Assembly: GCA_030407005.1 (NCBI GenBank)
Contig: JAUDYN010000004.1
Span: 1-64,000, forward strand
DNA from: Desarmillaria ectypa
Taxonomy: Eukaryota; Basidiomycota; Agaricomycetes; Agaricales; Physalacriaceae
DNA length: 64,000 nucleotides
Direction: 5' to 3'
The notes under the pieces are model-generated. The model did not search any database and was not told the origin of the DNA. It was given only the letters and a program-made list of their open reading frames with translations. Positions 35,255 through 48,300 of the stretch are shown here, in pieces; position 1 is the stretch's first letter, and each line of letters begins with the position of its first letter. The translations under genes were made by a program, and so were the position numbers.

Positions 35255-37522
35255 CCGCGGATAATGGAGAGTGGGCGCCTCTCCGTGACCGAATCGGAAC
35301 CACGATTATCGGTCTAATGCCCTAGAGAAGCCCAGATTCTAGTGAATGGTGGGGATATGTTCCGCTTAACCGACTCAATCGTCTGTCTTGTTTCATGAAC
35401 CGCGGTTAATCAAGCATCATCATTTTCAATTCCAGCCATTCAGTCACAATATTGAGATTCAGAGCAGTATGAATCGACAAAGTTCACATGTATGCACGAC
35501 TAAGGAATGATCTCAAGGCGCCTTAACAACAGAAGAAGCCGGAGGCTATCGTGATGCGGCGACAGAAGAGAAACCGAGAAGGAGAAAATGGACCGGTTAT
35601 CTCCGAATAACGGCCGGGACCAATCTGATGCCACATCATCGTAATGTCCTCCGGATCACGAGGGCGCCTTTCCTTTTGCGCTTGCAATATCTGCACAAAA
35701 TGATCTGATGCGAGCCTACTGCAACGCAAGGTCAACCCGTCCTATCACACCTACAGTGGCACCTTGGCAATATCGGTTTCCGCCGACTGTCTATTTTTCA
35801 TGCCAACGAAGCGGAAGTATGTCCTGAGTTCTCTTCATTCAATTCTTCTAGCTAAAACAGCGCTTCCCGACACGTCAGCTAGAGCGGCCCCGGGGAATTT
35901 CCATGCTGACAACTGGAACTATGATTGTTGGGGAAATCCCGAGCATGGAAGCGAAGTCTGTTTGCTCTGGGATGTGTAACACATTGCCCAGCATTCACTC
36001 TCCCCTGCCGCAACACATACTTCAGGCACACAACGTGTTGATCAGTTCCTGCGCCCGCTTCTGCCTGCGCCTCAATTGAAAGCAACCAAAGTGATATAAG
36101 ATGCATCTCACGATAAATGGTCTGGATCTCTCACTCAGGGAAAACAGCCTCAGTTGTCAGGTCCATTTATGGGTTCATGAGTCAGAAGCTAAATACCTCT
36201 TTCTCCATCTACCTCCGTATAGGTCGATTCTCTCCCTTCCTATGTTGGAGCAGCCTTGCATTTTCGTTGCTTCCCCCTTCCTCGTGACCGCGTTAGAATC
36301 CCAGAGCTTCGTGGAAAAGGAAATTCCATCCTTAGCCACGCAAACGGCGCCCGCAACATGATGTCAATAGGGTTCTCTTTTCAGTGAATATCGAGGTAGA
36401 CTTATTTCCAGTGTTTCATCCTAAGAGCTGATAGTAATCTTTTCCAGCGGTTAACACAAAACGCTTTTGCTTATGGTTGTCTTCAAGCTTGGCGTTAGTG
36501 TCTTGGCCTCGCTCTGGTCGCTGAAATGTGATAGTCATCAATTTAGAGTGAATATCGGATCCTCTTGATTTTGAACCTATCGACAATGCGGAATGGGATG
36601 TAAAACGTCCTTCGGCATCGGTCATTGCGTACTGATCACAAGATGACATTTCTCTCTTCCACAAGCCCAGGATACCTATCAGGAATACAATCAACGTCCC
36701 GACCTTATGATCAATGGGTGGGAACGTGGACATCTACTCCATGCAGCCAGAGTATGTTCCGCGTGACTGTGTCAAACATAACAGGAAGTCCTGTGCTAAT
36801 GACTAGGCCTCTTTCCATACATCTCCAAGCAAGAAATCTGTATGTCTTTGACAAGTAACCTTGGTTACATACCCGCTGGGACGGCAAGAAATACGTCTCC
36901 ACTTTGTAAGGCATGTGTTGACCTTGGTCAAGCTTATATAGAGTCCGAAATATGATGCCGGCCCTCTATCCCGAAAATAGTCGCTGATCGAAGGAAATGT
37001 AATCTAGCTACCAGATGTGTGCGTTGTATCAGCGAAGGTAAAGCTAAGAATACCAACCTGTGCTTCTCTGTCTTAACCGCGACTGACGTACCTGTGTCTG
37101 GTAGCCTCTATCAAACATGGCGTAGACCTTTCGGCATCAGATCATCAATTAATCGATGCACCTTTATTGCTCAGTCTCACGCTGCGTCAGCAATGCGTAG
37201 TACGCGAGGAGTGCGAGAGAAAATACACAAGGAAACCAATCATTTGATTTTCGTTCGAGCCGACGACTGTAGCCCTGGGATATTCCAGGCGGAAGTTCAT
37301 GATAGAGGCGCGCGTCGCGCGACGCGTAAGTTGCCGGTAAATCACCGGATCATGTGCCTACGTTTATCACATCTGCGAATGTCGCCTTCCAACCCTGACC
37401 TCACCTTCTTTTCCTCACTCCACGTCGACACGCAATGACAATACTAGAGGGACCTCCATCGCTTCGGTGAGGCTTAGGATTTTTTTTTTGCCTCAGGTTT
37501 TTATCAATATCTGACCGGCTAG
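35255..37522. other. Region with no supported gene
   Basis: Several ORFs of 60-140 codons lie on both strands without domains. A minus-strand chain at 36416-36733 has one hydrophobic segment (VGTLIVFLIGILGLW), and the upstream ORF 36711-36914 may be its neighbour exon, but no clean splice joins them. This could be a decayed membrane-protein gene. Confidence 0.35.
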
Positions 37523-38600
37523 ATGGCTCTTGAACCCCATCTCAACGGCGCGCGCATCTTCGCCACCTTCATTCCAGACTGTACGGTTTTGTCCCGTCAT
37601 TAAGAATCTGAATACTTAAATTCTCTTAGGAGCCTCATGCTCGTCCTGAAATTAAAGCTCAAGCTCGGGATGACGTACCGAAATGGAAGTCCTCGTGGGA
37701 TTTCTCTGATCTTAGTACAGACTCTCGGCGCCCTCTCCAACCTCGGGACGACAACCCTAGTCCTCACAGAGCCCAAGCCTCCTCGATTGATGCATGTGAC
37801 TCTCATACGGTACCTCATAACAGCAAACGACGCTTCGGCGAGATTGATGATCACGACTGTCGGGTGTCCGGTGTAAGTCCAGGATTCGCTGCTCATCCAA
37901 AGCCGGCATTTTATAAGAACAAAACGGCGATGCGTGCTCCACGTATGTTTTATCCGAGCGGCTTTGTGTCATATTAAGGGAACCTTTCAGCCAAAGCCAA
38001 GCTTCCACAGCATTACTACGATGCAGTCTCTGACACTCCACTTCAACCGAAGCTAGCGAATGTTTACGGCAACGAAGGTACGGTCCTATTCTTGGTCTTG
38101 TTTCTTTCGATAACAACTCTGAAGGATCTATACAATGTCCTTACACCGGATGCTCGTGCACTTTTGACATCTTTACCCAATACGATGAAATGAAAACACA
38201 TTACATGGAGCACGCAAATCGAAAGGCTGAAGAGGATATTCAACGTGATATCTCTTACATGGAACTTGAAAAGGTGAACGGATCGTATTTCTCTTTTGCC
38301 CCCAAAATCTGTACCAATGGAAAGGGCGATGCGCTGGACCCTGGTACATTTCTTCCTTCCTTTTTCATTCGTCATACCAAATCTTACGTCGATGCAGTAG
38401 CAAATAAACAGCCTTCATCAAGACATACAGCCAATCCCGTCTCTCAATCTGTACACACCAAACGCCGAAGTCCATCATCGTTCGCTCAGAAAACGGTAAC
38501 CCGTACATCCTACCCGATTTTGTCCCGTTGTTCAAAGCTTCTTGATTCAGGTGAAGCACGGAAAAGCTTCCCAATGCCCAACCTCCCGGACAATATATGA
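37523..38600 (+). CDS. C2H2-like zinc-finger protein, four-exon model
   Basis: ATG 37523-37585, intron 37586-37629, exon 37630-37872, intron 37873-38001, exon 38002-38077, intron 38078-38124, exon 38125-38600. This model gives one continuous frame of about 285 residues. Exon 4 encodes a C2H2-like finger: CPYTGC, then CTFDIFTQYDEMKTHYMEH (C-x4-C ... H-x4-H). The surrounding sequence is Ser/Pro/Arg-rich (SSWDFSDLSTDSRRP and TKRRSPSSFAQK), as in fungal transcription factors. Intron 2 is the weak point. Without it the frame stays open to a TAA at 37975 and continues in frame after it, so a nonsense-mutated gene is the alternative. The finger is seen in the sequence; the DNA-binding role is inferred. 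Confidence 0.55.
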
Positions 38601-38939
38601 CGTCAGCCATCCGTCCAAGGCACCCCGTCCCAGTGGTTCGAGTTTGACACCCCAAACGCATAGGCATGGTCGTACCATCTATGACGTCCAGCATCCTACT
38701 GCGAAAAGAAGCTAGCATTTGACGGGGAAGAGGAATGGTGACGCTCAGCACAAGGGTAAGGTGCGATGATGTGCCCATCATCTTGCGCATTTCTTTGTGG
38801 ATAGTTGAGATTTTCTCCTTCCCATGTTCGGCAATCTTATGGGTGCTTTCTCACGGTACTACATACACGTCATATCATCGTTTCACAACGTTTCAAATCA
38901 TGATATTTTACCTCGTTTTCGAATTGCCGATCTAGTTCT

Positions 38940-39176
38940 AGTATCAAAACTAGCTGTTCTGAGGCGAACATCCGCTACCATACGCTGTTCATGAGTACCA
39001 GTTTCAATGATTGTTCCATCTTCCAATTCAGTGACTTCTATGAAATCAGAAACACGCCATGGGAGCAAAGGCTTACACAAAGAGGTCGGCATGCTTCGTC
39101 AAATTTCCGAACCGATACGTAACAAATATCATAGTCTTTCTTTCCTGTGCTCGTATCAGATTGTCGAGCAGCGCTA
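38940..39176 (-). pseudogene. ABC-transporter nucleotide-binding-domain fragment
   Basis: Encodes the last part of an NBD: ALLDNLIRAQERKTMIFVTY, then RFGNLTKHADLFV, a short interruption, then ELEDGTIIETGTHEQRM. It is closely paralogous to the end of the full-length gene at 53.9-56.5 kb at both protein and DNA level. Walker A, signature and Walker B are absent upstream, and the H-loop His is Tyr (VTYRF instead of VTHRF). It is a truncated, dead copy. Confidence 0.75.
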
Positions 39177-39844
39177 AGTTTCCTACGCTGTTTTTATTCA
39201 GAGTTATTATAACACAGACCCTGCTCAATCTACTTTGTGCTTGGGGCTAGTCTTTCCAAAATCGAAAACATTTTTTAACATTCAGGACAACAGAATGAGC
39301 GCAGGAGATTCAGGCTTTCCTGCGCTTGATAATTGGGATTTTGAGGGCGGTCTCTTTCATAGGGAGCTCACGCCCAGGTTTTACGCCCTTACATTTAGTA
39401 GACTACGATATTTCGTAGCCGTACCATCCACTGATCGACTGAAATTGTCATGGCTAAACAAGTGCCAGGTTACGACTTGGTCTTGACTAGGTCTGTCCGA
39501 TTTCGAGAAAAGCCTGTGACGATATGTGACGAAAACGAGTAATGCAATCTTTTCACACGTTGGTATGTGGACGAATGTGCTGGATATCAGAATTATAGCC
39601 CAATATAGCCAGCGGGGCAATGCACAAACCGACCGGTGACACAAGTATCACGTCGCGCTGACATCGGAATTGCCGCTTTCGGCAGGTCCTTTTTCCACCT
39701 AGCAGTCACCATCTCGGACGGCATTTCCTCGACTCTTCGACTCTCTTACAATAGCCCAACGTCACGTTAAGGTCTGAATTATTTCAAATTTTTGTCATTT
39801 ATTTTCATTTCGAATCGGTAAGCGCCTCCTAAACATCTTCTCAG
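39177..39844. other. Intergenic, no gene supported
   Basis: Short ORFs only. An 83-codon plus-strand ORF (39235-39486) has no recognisable domain. The right part should be the promoter of the next gene. Confidence 0.4.
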
Positions 39845-39849
39845 TATGG

Positions 39850-41335
39850 ATGTTTCTAACTCTCTTGCCAACAACGCAGTTCCCCATGACACGAATCACC
39901 AGCGAATCCATCAGCTCACACTCGCATCCTACCCATAAGATTCGTCAAAAGAAAATGCAGAAATACCAAGCGGATCTCAGTGTAAAATCAGAGCCGAAAG
40001 AAGAACAAGTCGACGCAGTCATCCACCGTCGCTCCCCTTCGCTTCCCAAGGATTTGGGATGGGACCACCCCAACGAACTGGAATACATAGATGCATCTTG
40101 GTGGTCCAAGGATGATATCATTAAACATCTTGTTACTCACTCATTCTCAGTCCCAGGGCGTACACATCGTTCAAAATGGGCTACCATTACCTCTGCAGAT
40201 GGATCAACAACTGTAGTTCCGAACGTGTATCGCATACCGCTAATGTTCGTGGGGGAATTTATGTGGAACTCCCTCCGGTTAGTCCTAGGTGACGACAAGG
40301 AGTGGAGCGAGTTCAAGACCGGGATCCTGCATGTATCGAGGCTTTGTAAAGCATTTCTGGATGAAGTCAGGCGAGCGATGAGTGAAGAGGGCATTGGAAG
40401 GAGCTGGAGGTGTGCCATGTTTGATAGAGCCCTCGTGCGGTATCGTATGGGCTGGTTGTTATCCCACCCAAGGTATCTGAAGGAGTTTTGGGAGATGTAT
40501 GGGGAGGAGGAGTATCAGAAAGATGCTGTCAAATCTGGCAAGTCTTTTTTTCTCTTTCATCGTAGTTATGGTGCTGATAAGAGTAGATTGGAAGCGACTC
40601 GTGTTGAAGGGACTCAAGGGGTTCAAACTTGATGAAGAGCAGATCGAGGGTGGGATTACGGCCATCCGGTGGATGAGCGGGATAAAGGAGATTCACGGTG
40701 ATTGGACATGCGATACGAACGAGAACTCACCGGCGAGGAACGCGCAAGACTATCTGGAGTCTTGGCAGCGTATGAAGCTCTGGGGGGACCGGCCCGCGGT
40801 ACCACCTACGTCATTCGACGATACCCTTTCAACAAAAACACATGCTCTAGAATCTTGTGATCCAGAAAATCTAGCGGTACCTCCCGGTCGGGGCTGTGAC
40901 TCTGTCGCTTTTTCCATACCTTCTTCATCACCTGAGCTCTTCAAGCTTTTGGGTCTAAAATTCCAATCCCAAGAACGGCGTATTGCTGCCTTGGAAAACG
41001 AGGTCTCATTGCTCAGAAAATCAGAAGGGATTAGAGCAATTGTAACCATTCCCGAGCACGCGGTCACCTTTGTCCCCACCCCCAATTTTCCAGAACTCTC
41101 CGATCCGGACTGTTCGACGAGCTTCTGGAGAAACCCGTTGGAGCAGTTGTTGGACATGGATATAGGTACAGATATGGATGAGGATGCTACTGTGTCGTTT
41201 GTTAAACGCGAGCCCGAACCGGAGCAAGTGCAGGTCAAGGCTATGTCGCGATTGAAAGGATTGAAGGATGATGCTGACGACATAGCGTCGGCACCAATCA
41301 AGTCGTTGCGCAAGTTGCAGAGGATGGAAATTTGA
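39850..41335 (+). CDS. Hypothetical protein with C-terminal coiled coil; GC-AG intron
   Basis: Two overlapping ORFs become one frame of about 479 residues when a 46-nt GC-AG intron (40538-40583) is removed. It has a GCAAGT donor, a TGCTGATAA branch site and an AG acceptor. The N-half is globular and charged (LEYIDASWWSKDDIIKHLV, then MFVGEFMWNSLRLVLGDD). The C-half has a leucine-zipper-like coiled coil (LKFQSQERRIAALENEV) and an acidic, Lys/Glu-rich tail with FVKREPEPE. No signal peptide. The start is uncertain: Met at 39850, 39886 or 39955, and a different frame opens at 39845. I do not recognise the family. Without the intron a frameshift would have to be assumed. Confidence 0.65.
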
Positions 41336-41850
41336 TGACTAGAACTGCTAGTATTGTGCTTATTCCATAAATTATCTTATTCATTTCCTCATGTATGAAT
41401 CAACTTGACAATTCCTTGCCTGGTCTGATCGGAATTGTCACGAATCGCTTCTAATGAGAGCTCATAGTTATTATTCCGGATTGAGAGGGGAGAGGCGGGA
41501 AGGTCGCATAGAACTGCTTGTTCAGCCAAGGCCCAGCTCAAAGCTAAAGTTCAAAGCGCGAAGGGCCACGTGATGCTCGCGTCAATCTCGGGAAATCATT
41601 TAAATTGAATCTTCTGCAAGCCGTTTTCACTCGCTACTTATCTCGAAACTGGCTGAACGCCTGTGTAGCCACCACATTCTGACATTTTTAAGAACATCTG
41701 TGACCCGTACCGGCAAACATGAACGGCCCGCTTCTGGCTAGGTCCTAGGATAACATGAGAGCCGGCTTAAAAAAGGCAGAAAGGAAGTCCTTCGAATCTC
41801 TGGGTCGTATGGCTATCAGCTGACCCTGTTCTGCTCGCTTTAGTGCTTCC

Positions 41851-44800
41851 ATGAAGCTACTATTGTACAGCTGGCTCATAGCTGTAGCTGCTGCTCTCGA
41901 TCCCCTCCAATATGTAAATCTCTTTATTGGCACAGTCAATGGAGGACACACTTTTCCTGGTTCGTTTTCAAGAGAGGTTTGTATTGGCTAGGGGACTGAA
42001 AAGACATGATCTAGGCGCAACGGTTCCGCATGGTATGGTAAAGGTAGGGATGGACACTGACTCTCCAGGAAACGTAGGTCCCTTCGTATCGGGATATCAG
42101 ACCACCAACTTATTTCAATTGGAAGCACGCAGGGTACGACGGTGATGGCAGGTATAATGTCACAGGCTTCTCCCAGTTACACCAGTCTGGGACAGGAGGG
42201 GTACGTGCTCTTAGTTTCCTATGACTAGTCGCTCAACTTCGTATGCAGCAAGTCCCTTTATCAAACTTCAAGCTTTTTCCCATTCACAACTGTTCGGAGT
42301 TTGAGCAATGCCTCACTACGATCAACTCGAGGAAAATACTGCGTCACCTTCTACCTGATGGTACGGAAAACCCTTCCAGACAGTCCCTCTTGCCGACCAA
42401 AGTTTGATATTAGGTTCAGTCGATGACTATGCCTCACCAGGCTACTTCTCTACAAACCTCTCAAATTCAATCAGAGTAGAGCTCACATCGACACGGCGAA
42501 CAGCCTTGCATCGATACACATTTCCTAGAGAATCTACAACACCTAGGATCTTGTTAGATGTTACGAATGACGGACAGATTAGTGCAAATGACATAACCAT
42601 GCTCATCGACTCGGAGACGGGTCGCATGACAGGTTCGTCCCTACTGTCATCAACCTTTGGTACCACATTTCACATCTATGTAGCTAGCGGAAGTTTCGCC
42701 AACTCGTTTGGAATAGCCCGGTACAAAGCATATGCATGCGTTGATTTCAAAGGAGATTTCAGCGGGTCAATAGAATACGGTCCGTACAAGATCAACTACC
42801 CTGATCTCTGGGGAACAGATATCCAACAACATTATTACAGTGAGCACTAGCCGTCTTCTTCTGTCCTATCTTGTGAAAACGCGTTTTTTGCAGCATGGGG
42901 GTACGAGCACGGTGGTCTAGTTGGGTTTCCCGGGTCGGGAATAGGTCCCACTACCATTCTAGCACGTGTAGGCATCTCATTGCTCTCTGTGGAACAGGCG
43001 TGTGCGAATGCGGAGGCAGAAATTCCTGATTGGGACTTCGAGAAGGTCATTCGGGACAGCGAAGCACAATGGCGGGATATTCTGGGCCGAGTGCAGGTCG
43101 ATACTGAAGGCGTTGACGATAATACAACGGCTTTGCTGTACTCTTCCGTGCGTCTTTCTCTCACTTTTGTCCCTTTTTGGTCTTCTTTAAAAACAACAAA
43201 CCAGCTTTACAGGACTCATATCACTCCTGCGGATCGTGAGTTACGCATTGTACCTACCTATATAACAATAAACCGAATATAATCTTTTCAGTGACAGACG
43301 AGAATCCTGGATGGTTATCGAGTGAGCCTTATTACGACTCGTTTTATTGCAATGTTAGATTTCCTTCATTTTCGTCTCTGTTTTAATGCTGACATGAAGC
43401 ATTTGTACAGTGGGACACCTATCGAACTCTGTTTCCTCTTATGTCTCTGCACGACCCCAAAAGGTTTTCAGATATCGTTCGAGGGATGATCAATATTCAG
43501 AAGAATGAGGGCTGGCTTCCCGAGTGTCGTGAAATGGGAACAAAGCAGTACCTTCTCTTTTCTTGTGCCTGTTCAAATAGAACCTCACATACAAATCAAT
43601 GAAGGTTCATTCAAGGCGGGAGTCGTATGTTCATCAAATACTCCTGCATTCCGAAAAGATTTCTTATGTCTTCTAGATGGTGATCCCATCCTAGCTGAAT
43701 TCTTCATCAAGTGGATTAATTTTCCATTTCGAAGCCCAATGATTGATCTAACCTATCCAAAGATATCAGAATTATACCTCTGCGCTCGGTGTTTCCGACG
43801 AAGATCTGTACAGCGCACTTCTCGCCGACGCGGAGAATACCCCTCCCAACTGGAACATCCAAGGCCGACAAGCAGATGCGTGGAAAGAGTTTGGTGTGTA
43901 TGTCCGAACGTGTCTGTCAAACTTGACTAATCCTTTACTCAGGTTACGTCCCTTCAGACACGAAGTATCGCGGTGGTGCGAATACAAAACAAGTTTCACG
44001 GACTATAGAGGTAGGTCGCTTTTCCAGTCTCTCCCTTGTCTTTCGCGCCGACAATGAATGTATTAGTACGCTTTCGACGATTTTGCTATCTCGCAGGTCG
44101 CGAAGGGCCTGAAAAAGGCTGGCGATATTGCAAAGGTCTGGTTTCATCTATCTTTCTTTCACGAGTGTACAGCTCATCCTTAATGGCCAGTATACTTCCA
44201 GAGCAGGAAACTTCGTAAATTCGTGGAATAGTGGCGTCGTCATCCCGGACATCGAGGAGGACATTTCCGGATTCTTTCAGGTCCGTCGTTGAATCGCTCC
44301 TATGACTGATTTTTGTTGAAGAATGGGTAGCCCCGCTTTGCCAACGGAACGTGGAACTACACTGACCCACGACACTGCAGCGTTCACGATCCAACTGGAT
44401 CGACATGCTTTTTGAATGCCATCCGTCGGGATGGGTTCTATGAGACGTCTCCTATAGTCTATTCTCAGGTATACCTTTAGACTTTTAATGCGTTTAACTT
44501 ATTCATTCGCACAGTACGTCCCGCACGACACAGCCAAGCTCATTGAGCTGCAAGGTGGTCGTAAGAAGTTCATTGAACGACTTGACTGGATATTTGATAA
44601 CGTGGGTGTATTTGACATTATCTAGCAAGCGACCTTTAACCATCAGCTAGGGCTACTTCGATTCAACAAACGAGCCATCACAACAGATACCACATATGTA
44701 TCACTATGCCGATAAGCCTGGGCATAGTGCACGGCGCGTAAGAGAGACGATCGATAAATATTTCAACACCTCTCTGAATGGTCTTCCTGGGAATGACGGT

Positions 44801-45285
44801 ACGCTCGCTTTTCCTTATCCTTCTTCGCGAAACTGACACTTGGCAGATTCTGGTGTGTAAATTTGACTTGGTAGTCAATGATATCACTGTTAAACAAATT
44901 TGAAGGGGCAATGGGCAGTTACGTCTTCTTTTACCTTGCTGGGATGTACCCATTGCCAGCTACGAAACAGTACCTCCTCTCTTCATCATATTTCCCCTCT
45001 ATATCGTTTCATAACCCGCTGTTAAATTCTACTACCACTATCGTGAGCCAGGGATTCGGTATTGGCATCTATGTCAAGGTATCCTTGAGACCTCATTTTC
45101 TCAAGACCTTGCTGATTTCAATGTAGAGCGTGACTGTCAATGGAAAGCCTTACAAATCCACCTGCTTTCTAGATTGGGACGTGTTCACGACATCATCGAC
45201 GATAGTTTTAGAGCTCACGGACGACGTAGAGGTTAATTGTGGTGGGGAATTGCCACCGTCTTTATCTTCAGGAGGATATGACTAA
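41851..45285 (+). CDS. Secreted GH92 alpha-mannosidase
   Basis: Calcium-dependent exo-alpha-mannosidase family acting on N-glycan or yeast-type mannan. About 20 introns; roughly 800 residues. The signal peptide is MKLLLYSWLIAVAAAL. The GH92 opening is DPLQYVNLFIGTVNGGHTFP, then ATVPHGMVKVGMDTDSPGN. The middle has NSRKILRHLLPDG, DYASPGYFSTNL and PTTILARVGISLL. Family blocks follow: PLMSLHDPKRF, MINIQKNEGWLPEC, GGANTKQVSRTIEYAFDDFA, RHCSVHDPTGSTCFL, GYFDSTNEPSQQIPHMYHYA, and GNDDSG joined to AMGSYVFFYLAGMYPLPATK. The GNDD and NEPS blocks carry residues conserved for catalysis and calcium binding. Apparent stops all fall in introns (for example TAG just before PRFANGT is an acceptor). The gene looks functional. 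It converges on the GH3 gene with 52 bp between stops. Confidence 0.93.
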
Positions 45286-45337
45286 CCAGCTATTGTTACA
45301 TATTGATGTGCTACGAAATATTACGTGTTCCTTCAAG

Positions 45338-48300
45338 TTACCCCAAACAAAACATCGTTACATTCGTCCCCGTGTTTGCATCTGGACCCCCATGCTCAAG
45401 CAACGCAAACACATACTCTCCCTTTTCCAACTCCCATTCGTACCTTCTATTAACAATTCTCAGGTACCTGTCCACCTCAAGCTCCATCGTCGCCACCTTC
45501 GTCTGTCCCGCATCAAGATAAACTCTGTCAAATGCGACGAGCTGCTTCTGTGGGCGCACGATGGTGGAGACTCGGACTAAGAGATAGACCTAAAGAAACA
45601 TGTAAGCAAGGAGTGCAACAGATAGCGTAACCTTCATACCTGAGCGACGTGTGACCCTGCGAGATTCCCTTCGTTGGTCACCTCCACGTGAAAAGTAATT
45701 GTTTCGCCTGAAGTAAAGGTCGTCACTCCGCCGGTGGAAGTGGCATTGAAATTTTTCACAGAGAACATCGTATATGATAGGCCGTAGCCGAACGAGTACT
45801 GCAGCCACATCAGTCAGTATACCAACCAGATGGTACGAAACGTACCGTAGGAAAAGAATAAAGATCCGTGTAATCCATTGCGTGATCCGTAAATTTGTAG
45901 CTACACTTCAAATTCAGGGAAGGGACGACCAGGTGATGACTCTATCCTCACTTATAGTAAACGGGCAGTTGCGCCACGTTGTATGGCACACTCAACGGTA
46001 CCCTTCCGCCAGGATTGAATTCCCCAAACAGAACATCTGCGATAGCCTGTCCGCCCGATTGACCAGGGAAGAACTACGATAATTGATCAGAATCGCAATG
46101 AAATAACAGCGCAAATACCAACAGCATTGATCGCAGCGGCACACTTGCTATAATACCCTGGAATTGCAAACGGCCGACCGCCCTCCAGCACAAGTACTAC
46201 AGGCTTCCCCAAAGCGAAAATTGCATCCGCCAGTTTAGCTTGAAAAATATCAGCACGGAAAAACACCGGAGCTCATTAGACCCACTTTGATTAGCGGACA
46301 AGCCTAAGGTAGCCCTATCTCCACTTTCACCGTCACTACTCCAACTAGCGCCGACCACTAACACCACCACATCAGCCTGACTCGCAACGTCTACAGCCTT
46401 TCCCACAGCATCTGCTCGATCCACCAAATTCCAAAACAGCTCCACCTGCGCGTTGATCGAATCCACATTCTCGACCCTTTGCCACAAATTCCATGCCTGG
46501 AACTCGACCCTCAGTTTATGCCTTGCACCAGCCCTCCAAGTGAAGGGTGCGCCTCCAGGTGGAGTGTTTGTTGCATTCGCTAGGACGTAAGTTCGTGACT
46601 GGATGTTGCCCATCACAGTTCCAGTACTTGAGAATTCGGACTGAGCGACTAGGACGCCGTCAACGTATACACGCCCGGTATCATTTGCATGAACCGCAAC
46701 GCCAATGTATCCATCGACGTCGCTTCCATCCACCGGAACCTCGAGTTCGCCTTCCCAAACCACACTGAAATTGTTTGACGGCAGCCCAAGCGGAGGGTAT
46801 ATTCCCCAGTCCCTATTCGGCTGCTCCTTCACTTGGAAGACCGCATCCGTGAAATTTGTGTCAGAGTAGTACGTCGCAAGCAATCCACCGGAAGTGCCGT
46901 TAACGTAGAGAAGGTATCCTGGTATACCATGTTGAGCGGTGTACGTCCAGGTATCGGCACCCCAGCTCGAGACGAGGCTAACGTTTGGGTGGTTTGTAGA
47001 GAGGTAACCCTTCATTGCCTGCCTGATGGTGCTCGAATTCGCAACAGGGTTTTCGCCCCATGAGCCTGAGTAGTCGCCGTAATTAAGAATATCGACGAAA
47101 GGTCCGATTAGAGCAATCTTGGAAATCCCTTGTTCCGCAGGTCTGATGGGGAGCGTCGAGTTTTTGTTCTCCAGGAGAACGATGGAGCGGCGGGCAGCGT
47201 CGAGAGTGAGAGGAATATGCTCGGTCGTCAGAGTCCTATAATCGAGGCCATTCGGAATGTAGGGATCATCGAAGAGTCCCAGGTCGTATTTAACATCGAG
47301 AATCCTTCGGGCATGGGACCGCAAGGTAGATTCAGCGACAGTCCCGTTTGCTATGAGGTCGATAGTGCACTATTTTCCCACTAAGCATAGGAATAAGGTA
47401 GTAGCCAGGTTGACTCACGTTAAGGTATGTCGGCAGATCATAATCATAATACTGCAGATTTCCGCCAGCATTGAACCACTGTTGTATCGTATCCGCAGGA
47501 GAATTTGATACAGTATGTCGCACATTGAGCATTCTCATTCCTTTGGGTAATTGATCAGTTAGTCTATCATATAGATATTTTGGATCTCGTACCTGTATCA
47601 TCAGCCATGACAAAGCCTACGCAAACGTATCAGGTTTGGAACGATAAGTAGAATCCAGTCTGCGTGCCATCAAAGCCCCATTCATTTAATGCGTCGTATA
47701 GTAATGGATGTACATGGGCAGGTATCTCATCCAATTCGTGGTATGCCCTATAAATAAATCATCGTCATCATTGGTGATTGCATAAAAGAAGCACTTACAT
47801 CATGACACCTCTTGCGCCTCCAAGGTCGAAAACAGCCTTGAACGGCACGAGCATCTCCATCATGACCTGGCGCATACCATGACCCATGAAAGAAGCAGCA
47901 TTGATTCCGCCATGCGGACTTCCGTGTGCGGCGAAGTGCTATACGTACACCATGAATGAGTCGCCTGCAATACAGGAAATCAATGTTCATACCTTCATAA
48001 CGGGAACTATAGCATCAGGATCACCCCATGATCCATTCTTCGACAGTCCAGAGGAAAATGCGACGCCCATATGAGATGTGAGAACAAAGTCTTCTCCCCA
48101 TGCCTCTTTTAACAGTCAATTAACACAATATATAGAGAACACTTTACCACACAACCTACCCTGCACTCGTCCCCACCTCGGTTCTTTTCCTAAATCAAGC
48201 ACAGGCGCCAGGCATGCGTGGATACCTATGGCTCGAGCTTCTGCACCTATAGCCCTCCCGACTTGGTACACCATGCCTGGATCAAAGCTAGCACTCATGC

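Noticed and set aside
40499..40632. Overlap of two ORFs read as a frameshifted pseudogene or programmed frameshift
   Set aside because: A 46-nt GC-AG intron with a good branch site joins the frames; frameshift kept only as an alternative.
42358..42413. Apparent frameshift after LLPDG in GH92
   Set aside because: A 53-nt GT-AG intron (GTACGG...GATATTAG) restores LLPDG-SVDDYASPGYF.
44320..44345. In-frame TAG just before PRFANGT in the GH92 gene, suggesting a pseudogene
   Set aside because: The TAG is the acceptor of the intron starting GTCCGTCG; splicing there joins FFQ to PRFANG, as in the family.
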